Source: an uncultured Collinsella sp. | GTDB taxonomy: Bacteria; Actinomycetota; Coriobacteriia; Coriobacteriales; Coriobacteriaceae | Assembly: GCA_900541245.1 (NCBI GenBank) | Contig: UQIS01000005.1 | Coordinates: forward strand, 4,523-68,522 | DNA length: 64,000 bases | Reading direction: 5' to 3' | Shown here: one piece after another, positions 58,684-64,000 of the stretch | How the letters are laid out: every line of letters begins with the position of its first letter | Numbering within the stretch: the stretch's first letter is position 1 | Translations under genes and position numbers: made by a program | Notes under the pieces: generated by a model | Told to the model about the DNA's origin: nothing | Database searches by the model: none | What the model saw: the letters and a program-made list of their open reading frames with translations, nothing else

Positions 58684-60123
58684 CTAGTCCAGACGACGGG
58701 TCTGCGCCACGTGCTTGTACCAGTAGGCGCTTGCCTTGGGCGTGCGCTTCTGGGTTTCAAAGTCAACGTAAAAGAAGCCGTAACGCTTGTTGTAGCCATT
58801 GGTCCAGGAGAACTGATCCTGCAGGCTCCACAGGAAGTAGCCGCCCACGTTGACGCCCACCTCCATGGCCTTGAGCAGCCAACGCAGGTGCTGCTCGATG
58901 TAGTCGATGCGCGGCTGGTCGTCCACAAAACCGTCCTTGTAGGGGTCCTTGTAGCCCATGCCGTTCTCGGTGATGAAAATCTGCTTGTAGTTGGGGTAGC
59001 GCTGCTTAATGTAGACGAGCAGATCGAACAGGCCCTCGGGATAGATGATCCAGTCCCAGTCGGTGGTGGGGATGCCAGGCTTGTTCACATGCTCGCCAAT
59101 ACCCTTAACGCGCCAGCGGCCAGTGCCCTTCTCGCCCGTACCGTTGTGGTGCAGGTCGTTCTCGCCGTCGTAAGCCTTCAAGAAGCGGCACTGGTAGTTG
59201 TTAACGCCCAGGTAGTCGTTGTAGAGCGCGGCCTCGCGCATGATTTCCAGATCCTCGTCTAGGATCTCGATGGTGCCGCCCGAGACGGCAGCCAGGCGGT
59301 TGGCGCACTCGAGGGTGTCGGGCGCATAGTCGCCGCGGAAGGTGGCGTCGAGCAAGAACTGGTTTTGCAGCACGTGCTCGTTGTTGGCGGCTTTGATGTC
59401 GGCGGGGTCGTTCTCGTTGAGCGGGTACTTAAACTCCAGCGACTGGATGACGCCGATTTTGCCCTTAAAGCCGCCGTTGTGGAAGGCCAGCACGGCCTTG
59501 GCGTGGGCGAGCATCATGTTGTGCTCGCACTGGAAGGCCTCGGCCAGATGCGCCTTGACGCCACCGGGGAAGGTGCCCTCGATGTAGGTGTTGGAGGCGT
59601 CGGCCCAGATCTCGTTAAAGGTGAACCAGTAGGTCACCTGGTCGGCGTACTCCTTAAAGCAGAAGGTGGCAAAGTCCACAAAGGCGTCGATGGTCTCGCG
59701 GTTGAGGAAGTCGCCCTTCTCAAAGAGGGGAAGCGGCGTGTCAAAGTGATGCAGCGTGACGAACGGCTCAACGTGGTGCTTGTGGCACTCGGCGAAGAGA
59801 TCGTGGTAGAACTGGACGCCCTCGGGGTTGATTTCGCCGGTGCCGTTGGGGAAGATGCGGCTCCAGGCGATGGAGAGGCGAATGCCGTTGATGCCGAACT
59901 CCTCGCACAGCTCCAGGTCGACGGGGTACTGGTTGTAGAAGTCCGAAGCGGGATCGGGGGAGAAGCGCCCCTGGGCCTCCAGAAAGTCGTCCCAGGCAAC
60001 CTTGCCCTTACCGTGAGTGCGGGTCTCGCCCTCTACCTGGTAGGCAGCGGTGGCGCCGCCAAAGACAAAGTCCTCGGGAAACTGCGCGGGCGGGTTGGTG
60101 ACGCTAGCAGGATTAACGGACAT
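58684..60123 (-). CDS. GH1 6-phospho-beta-glycosidase (LacG-like), cassette 3
   Basis: A 479-residue family 1 hydrolase, more similar to cassette 1 than to cassette 2 (FVFGGATAAYQVEGETRTHG, WFTFNEIWAD, IFITENGMGYKD, SWTNGYNKRYGFFYVD). It should cleave the 6-phospho-disaccharide imported by EIICB 3. The ribosome site is weak (GGATCATC) and a perfect hairpin separates it from EIICB 3, so it may be translated less than the transporter. A terminator and palindromic array follow. Confidence 0.9.
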   Translation of the reverse strand: MSVNPASVTNPPAQFPEDFVFGGATAAYQVEGETRTHGKGKVAWDDFLEAQGRFSPDPASDFYNQYPVDLELCEEFGINGIRLSIAWSRIFPNGTGEINPEGVQFYHDLFAECHKHHVEPFVTLHHFDTPLPLFEKGDFLNRETIDAFVDFATFCFKEYADQVTYWFTFNEIWADASNTYIEGTFPGGVKAHLAEAFQCEHNMMLAHAKAVLAFHNGGFKGKIGVIQSLEFKYPLNENDPADIKAANNEHVLQNQFLLDATFRGDYAPDTLECANRLAAVSGGTIEILDEDLEIMREAALYNDYLGVNNYQCRFLKAYDGENDLHHNGTGEKGTGRWRVKGIGEHVNKPGIPTTDWDWIIYPEGLFDLLVYIKQRYPNYKQIFITENGMGYKDPYKDGFVDDQPRIDYIEQHLRWLLKAMEVGVNVGGYFLWSLQDQFSWTNGYNKRYGFFYVDFETQKRTPKASAYWYKHVAQTRRLD

Positions 60124-60147
60124 GATGATCCAATCGTCTAAATCGAA

Positions 60148-60179
60148 GGGCCAGCCGGTCTTGGATGGTCGGCTGGCCC
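60148..60179 (-). promoter_or_regulatory. Intercistronic hairpin between EIICB 3 and GH1 3
   Basis: GGGCCAGCCG and CGGCTGGCCC form a 10-bp perfect stem with a 12-nt loop. On the minus strand it is followed by TTCGATTT, so it may be a partial terminator. Confidence 0.65.
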
Positions 60180-60189
60180 TGGGCGTTAC

Positions 60190-61965
60190 TTACTTCGAAA
60201 GTTGCTCACTCACGAAGGCGAGAGACTTGTCGCCGTTCTGGGAGAGCTCGATGTACTGCTTGCCACGGCAGGCGACGCACTTGTTGCCCACGCGCTCACA
60301 GTCCTTCTGCAGGTCGGCCAGGTAGCTTGCGGCCTGCGGGGCCAGGACGACCAGGTCAAAGTCGGGGAGCATGTCCACGTGGTTGCCATAGGCCTCGGCA
60401 GCGGTCTCGAGGTTAATGCCGCGCTCCTTGGCGGCCTTGGCCAGCGCGTTGGCGAGCAGGCCCGAGGTTCCGCCGCCCTGGCAGAGCACGAGCACGCGCT
60501 TGCCGTTGAGGTCGCTGGCGGTCGTTGTCTCGGCAGCGGGTGCTGCGGAAGCGGCGGGGGAGTCGGCCTTCACGGCCTCGGCAGCAGCGCCGGCGGCAAC
60601 GCTCTTGGCGTCAGCCTTGCCCTGGAAGGCATCGTTGAGCTTGGCGGCTTTCTCGGCGTTCTTGGCGGCGAGCTCCTCCTGGGAGATCTCGGCCTCCTCG
60701 GCGCACTTCTGGGCGTCATAGGCACGGAAGAACGGATAGTACAGGGCAAAGTCGACGACCAGGATGATGGCGAGCATCACAAAGGCGAGCGGCTGGAAGC
60801 CCAGGCCCATGATGGTGCCGATGGGGCCGGGGACGGTCCAAGGCAGGGTGTACATAAAGCCGTTCATGCCCAAGAAGTCGATAAAGATCTTGAGGATCCA
60901 GATGTTGGCGATCGGGGCAAAGACAAACGGGACAAAGAAGACGGGGTTGAGCACGATGGGTGCGGCGAACAGCAGCGGCTCGTTGACGGCAAAGCAGACG
61001 GGGACGATGGCGGCCTTACCGACGGCGCGCATCTCCTGAGACTTGGCCAGGAAGCAGAACATAAAGACCAGGACGAGCGTGGCGCCGGTGCCGCCCATGC
61101 AGACGACGAAGTACTGGGCACCCTGGGTCAGGACAGCGGAAGCGTGCTGGCCGGCCTGGAACGCAGCCAGGTTGTCGGTCATGTTGGCAACGAGAGCGGC
61201 GGCGATGGCGGGCTCGACGATCGAGGGGCCGTGGACGCCCACGAACCAGAAGAGGCTCATGGCGCCGTAGATCACAGCGAGGCCGATGTAGCCATCGGCA
61301 GCGGTGAACAGGGGCTGGAACACCTGGATGACACCCTGGGCAAAGCAGAAGCCAAAAGCAGCGCGGAAGACGATGTCAAAAACCCAAAAGACGGTGATGC
61401 AGACGGAGAAGGGGATGATGTCCTTAAAGGTCTGCGAGATGTTGGGCGGAACCTGCTCGGGCATCTTGACGGTGATGTTGCGCTTAATGAAGAACTTGTA
61501 GATGATGCCGGTCACAAACGCAGCGATGAAAGCGGTCAGCAGGCCCTTGGAACCAAGGTAGGTGGTGTTGAAACCGCTGGCAGCGTCCGTGGCGATGGTG
61601 TCGCTCGAAAGGAGCAAGAAGCCGATGATGGCCGCGCACATGCACGAGATGAAGTTGATCTGGTTGTTCTTGGGCAGATCGCGGTTCTGAGCGTCGGCGA
61701 AGTGCTTGGCCGTGGTGGCGGCGCAGGCGATGGCCAGGATGCCCATGGAGTAGTTGTAGCACTTCCACAGGGCGTTGTTGATGTCATCAGGCCAGTAGAA
61801 ACCCCAGATGTTGGGGACCGAGGCTACCAGGCAGAAGATGGACGAGAAGATGATGATGGGGATGACGGAGATAAAGCCGTCGCGGATCGCCTTGAGGTAC
61901 TTGTTGCGGGCGATCGCGTTGAAAAAGGGCTGGCCTTTTTCGATGGTGGCGATGAGTTGCTCCAT
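60190..61965 (-). CDS. PTS lactose-family EIICB, cassette 3
   Basis: A 591-residue EIICB, the most divergent of the four. The EIIC part has HGPSIVEPAIAAALVA, MGGTGATLV, AVNEPLLFAAPIVLNP and YTLPWTVPGPIG. A long Ala/Lys-rich linker follows, then EIIB with VLVLCQGGGTSGLLANALAK (phosphocysteine). Start 61965 follows TTAGGAG. It is the first gene in the LacI-3 cassette. The different EIIC residues suggest another beta-glycoside than cassettes 1 and 2. Confidence 0.9.
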   Translation of the reverse strand: MEQLIATIEKGQPFFNAIARNKYLKAIRDGFISVIPIIIFSSIFCLVASVPNIWGFYWPDDINNALWKCYNYSMGILAIACAATTAKHFADAQNRDLPKNNQINFISCMCAAIIGFLLLSSDTIATDAASGFNTTYLGSKGLLTAFIAAFVTGIIYKFFIKRNITVKMPEQVPPNISQTFKDIIPFSVCITVFWVFDIVFRAAFGFCFAQGVIQVFQPLFTAADGYIGLAVIYGAMSLFWFVGVHGPSIVEPAIAAALVANMTDNLAAFQAGQHASAVLTQGAQYFVVCMGGTGATLVLVFMFCFLAKSQEMRAVGKAAIVPVCFAVNEPLLFAAPIVLNPVFFVPFVFAPIANIWILKIFIDFLGMNGFMYTLPWTVPGPIGTIMGLGFQPLAFVMLAIILVVDFALYYPFFRAYDAQKCAEEAEISQEELAAKNAEKAAKLNDAFQGKADAKSVAAGAAAEAVKADSPAASAAPAAETTTASDLNGKRVLVLCQGGGTSGLLANALAKAAKERGINLETAAEAYGNHVDMLPDFDLVVLAPQAASYLADLQKDCERVGNKCVACRGKQYIELSQNGDKSLAFVSEQLSK

Positions 61966-62025
61966 GCAATGCTCCTAAGAGTCGGTGGGTTAGCAACGAT
62001 GGTAGCTTTTGGCGTTCGGTTGCCA

Positions 62026-62165
62026 AAATGTTGACGTTGCCATTTTGCGACACAAAAAAAGACGCGAACCGGTGGTTCCTGTGCCTGCGAACCGTCGATT
62101 CCTTATGCGTAAACGTTTGAGCCGCCCGGTGGCTCTGTGTTTGCACAATGGCAACGTTAACATTT
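62026..62165. promoter_or_regulatory. LacI-3 operators (two inverted copies)
   Basis: AAATGTTGACGTTGCCATTT (62026-62045) and AATGGCAACGTTAACATTT (62147-62165) are inverted copies of AATGGCAACGTYAACATTT. They lie between EIICB 3 and LacI-3. A CGGTGAACGGT box follows at 62200-62210. Confidence 0.75.
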
Positions 62166-62322
62166 GGGCGCCAAAAGCCGTTTGGGGAAGCAAAATTGTC
62201 GGTGAACGGTAGGTTTTGGGTGGTGAGCGTATGGTGGGGGAGGCGTTGGATATACTTGAAGGCGTTAAAAATGACTGCGTAGGGTGCCACCAATGGCATC
62301 GTCGACATAGAAAGATCGACCT

Positions 62323-63327
62323 ATGGCCGCTGTTAAAAAATCGGTTTCCGTTAAGGATGTGGCGCGTCTCGCGGGCGTCTCGGAGCAGACAGTCTCGCGT
62401 ACGGTGCACGATTCGCCCAGTGTGCGCCCCGAGACCAAGGAGCGCGTGCGTGCCGCCATGCGCGAGCTGGGGTATCGCCCCAATTTTGCCGGTCGATCGC
62501 TGCGCCGCGGTAAGTTTAAGACCGTCGGCGTCGCCATGTTCAACATTACCGGCACCGGCAACCTCGACCGTATGGAGGGCTTTGCCGCCGCGGCCGACAA
62601 ACACGGCTATGCCATCACCCTCACTAAAGTAGATGGACACCCCTATACCCTCGAGAGCGCATCGTCGCGTATGAGCGCACTGCCGGTGGACGGTATAGTC
62701 GTGATTATGAACCGCATGCCGGCGGACTTTGGCACCTTTGAGCCGCTGCCCGGTATGCAGACGGTGCTCGTTACCATGCTGGAGCACCCGCTGTGCTCGA
62801 CGGTCGATAACGACCAGTTCGATTGCTCGCGCCAGGTGGTCGAGTACTTGCTGGAGCAGGGGCACAAGACCGTGCACTTTATCTCGTGCCCCGAGCGCTC
62901 GCTTTCGGGCATGCGGCGCGAGGAAGGCTGGCGTGAGACATTGCGTGCGCATGGCATTGAGCCACCGCGACTTATCCGTGGCGATTGGACGGCGCAGAGC
63001 GGATATGCCGCAGGTCAGGCCCTGGCGGATGATCCGACCTGTACTGCCATCTATGCCTCCAACGACGCCATGGCCTACGGCTGCATCCGCGGGCTGGAGT
63101 CGCGCGGGAAGTGCGTGCCCCAGGACGTGAGCGTGGCGGGTGTTGACGACAGCCTGGGCGATATCGTGCCCGACCGTCGCCTGACCACGGTGCGCTTTGA
63201 CAACAAGCGCGTCGGCATGTGGGCGGTCGACAAGATTGCCGGCGCCGAGGGCGTTGAACCCGGTGTGGAGCACATGCTGTTTCCGGGCGTGCTCGTCGAG
63301 GGCGATACGGTACGCGATTGGCGCTAG
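62323..63327 (+). CDS. LacI-family regulator 3
   Basis: A 334-residue LacI repressor. The helix-turn-helix is VSVKDVARLAGVSEQTVSRT and the hinge RPNFAGRSLRR. The ligand domain includes FKTVGVAMFNITG, GWRETLRAHGI, CTAIYASNDAMAYG and VAGVDDSLG. ATG 62323 has a modest ribosome site (GAAAGA). It is divergent from EIICB 3 and should act through the two AATGGCAACGT sites. It is followed by the LacF gene after 214 bases, which contain CGGT-type boxes. Confidence 0.92.
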   Translation: MAAVKKSVSVKDVARLAGVSEQTVSRTVHDSPSVRPETKERVRAAMRELGYRPNFAGRSLRRGKFKTVGVAMFNITGTGNLDRMEGFAAAADKHGYAITLTKVDGHPYTLESASSRMSALPVDGIVVIMNRMPADFGTFEPLPGMQTVLVTMLEHPLCSTVDNDQFDCSRQVVEYLLEQGHKTVHFISCPERSLSGMRREEGWRETLRAHGIEPPRLIRGDWTAQSGYAAGQALADDPTCTAIYASNDAMAYGCIRGLESRGKCVPQDVSVAGVDDSLGDIVPDRRLTTVRFDNKRVGMWAVDKIAGAEGVEPGVEHMLFPGVLVEGDTVRDWR

Positions 63328-63387
63328 GGCGCGGGTCTGTTTGGGTTGCCGCTAATTGTGTTCGATATTGTTCAAATTGGTTTAAAA

Positions 63388-63417
63388 ACCGTTCACGGGC
63401 GAAAAGTGACCGTTCAT
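63388..63417 (+). promoter_or_regulatory. ACCGTTCACGG boxes before lacF
   Basis: ACCGTTCACGG (63388-63398) and ACCGTTCAT (63409-63417) are inverse-orientation relatives of CGGTGAACGGT. Confidence 0.5.
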
Positions 63418-63541
63418 AGCTCGAAATTACGTTTTGAGCTGTTCTATTTTGTTTGAATGTTATTGTTTCTGTCATACACAACGCAGCGCGTATGCCCGGA
63501 CGCGATGCTCTCCATTGGTTCATATGTGAAAGGAACGCAAC

Positions 63542-63880
63542 ATGGCAACCAAAGAAGAAATCTCGATGGTTGGATTCGAGATTGTCGCATACGCAGGTGA
63601 CGCCCAGACCGATCTGCTTGCAGCGCTCGATGCTGCTCGCGAGGGTGACTTTGAGAAGGCCGAGCAGCTGCACAAGGATGCCAGCGATGCGCTCATCGGT
63701 GCCCACGACACGCAGACCAAGCTGCTTTCGCAGGAGGCCGGCGGTGGCGAGATGGAGATGACCTTCATCATGGCTCACGCTCAGGACACTCTCATGACCA
63801 CTATGATCCTGGAGAAGCAGACCCGCTTTACCATCGATGCCTACAAGCGCATCGCTGCGCTCGAGGCCAAGCTCGCCTAA
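63542..63880 (+). CDS. lacF: PTS lactose-family EIIA
   Basis: A 112-residue EIIA. The phosphorylated histidine is H79 in FIMAHAQDTLMTT, and D82 is the trimer-metal aspartate. The rest (VGFEIVAYAGDAQTDLLAAL, GDFEKAEQLHKDASDAL) is the usual three-helix bundle. The ribosome site is GAAAGGA. It is monocistronic here, with a terminator after it, and could serve all four EIICB proteins of this window that lack an EIIA. A second EIIA of the same family lies at 987. Confidence 0.92.
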   Translation: MATKEEISMVGFEIVAYAGDAQTDLLAALDAAREGDFEKAEQLHKDASDALIGAHDTQTKLLSQEAGGGEMEMTFIMAHAQDTLMTTMILEKQTRFTIDAYKRIAALEAKLA

Positions 63881-63930
63881 CGAGCCCGCACAACCAAGTT
63901 CCCTTCCAAAAGCCCTGCCGCTATGAACTG

Positions 63931-63970
63931 CCTCCCATTTCTTGGACATGAGAAATGGGAGGCTTTCTTT
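63931..63970 (+). terminator. Terminator of lacF
   Basis: CCTCCCATTTCT and AGAAATGGGAGG form a 12-bp perfect stem with an 8-nt loop, followed by CTTTCTTT. Confidence 0.88.
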
Positions 63971-64000
63971 ATGCGCGTTGATTTGAGGGTGAAGCATGAT

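Noticed and set aside
60202..62034. A 610-codon open frame on the plus strand opposite EIICB 3
   Set aside because: Same reasons: it mirrors a well-supported gene and reads as GC-skew-driven low-complexity protein.

Overview
The window reads as chromosome of a gut Coriobacteriia actinobacterium, most likely Collinsella or a close relative (inferred from gene content and style; no database was searched). It is GC-rich and dense in phosphotransferase (PTS) sugar operons. It has paired LacI/GH1/EIICB cassettes, an archaeal-like type IA topoisomerase with a lysine/alanine tail, and many small Coriobacteriia-type proteins of unknown function. A housekeeping half (about 1-29 kb) is followed by a carbohydrate half (about 29-64 kb).

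Region 1 (1-29 kb). The window opens inside a cellobiose/lactose-type EIIC gene, followed by EIIB and EIIA. Next come a ROK sugar kinase, a manganese-type pyrophosphatase (ppaC), nhaA behind a compact leader that can bury its ribosome site, a class I aminotransferase, a STAS protein, tatA-tatC, hypA-hypB and a type IA topoisomerase. A replication/competence block follows: tmk, holB, a RicT/PSP1 gene, comF, a frameshifted nuclease-like gene, a structured RNA that probably belongs to the raiA-motif class, a solute-binding lipoprotein and raiA (long HPF). DegV, a dehydrogenase with a His/Cys-rich tail, small conserved proteins, a NAD-type isocitrate dehydrogenase-like gene, an anchored SurA-like protein and an XRE/DUF2975 pair complete this half.

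Region 2 (29-43 kb) looks like an amino-sugar (GalNAc/galactosamine) regulon. It contains mannose-family EIIA, YajC, EIIB, EIIC and EIID, then a GntR/HutC regulator, AgaS, a NagA-type deacetylase, a flavodoxin, an aldose epimerase and a LacC-like kinase. A dead nagA tail, a YhcH protein, tRNA-Thr(CGT), an orphan EIIB-like protein lacking its phospho-histidine, galM and a DeoR regulator follow. One GntR dyad (CTGGT-N4-ACCAG) lies in front of agaS, and a near-identical site lies in front of the PTS operon. A tagatose-bisphosphate aldolase is not in the window.

Region 3 (43-64 kb) is an accessory sugar island. A GntR/TIM-barrel/EIICB module sits between two copies of the same DeoR 3' end, followed by a RelE/Phd toxin-antitoxin pair. 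Then come three cassettes, each a LacI regulator divergent from a lactose-type EIICB plus a GH1 phospho-glycosidase. Each cassette has its own operator sequence. None carries an EIIA; a LacF EIIA at the right edge could serve them.

The most unusual features are non-coding. Ten 57-nt palindromic units lie in four arrays with a period near 80 bp, all inside the sugar island. A recurrent CGGTRAACGGT box marks PTS and LacI promoters. A 217-bp element has 47-bp terminal inverted repeats, with a solo copy near nhaA. There are also the raiA-like RNA and the nhaA leader.
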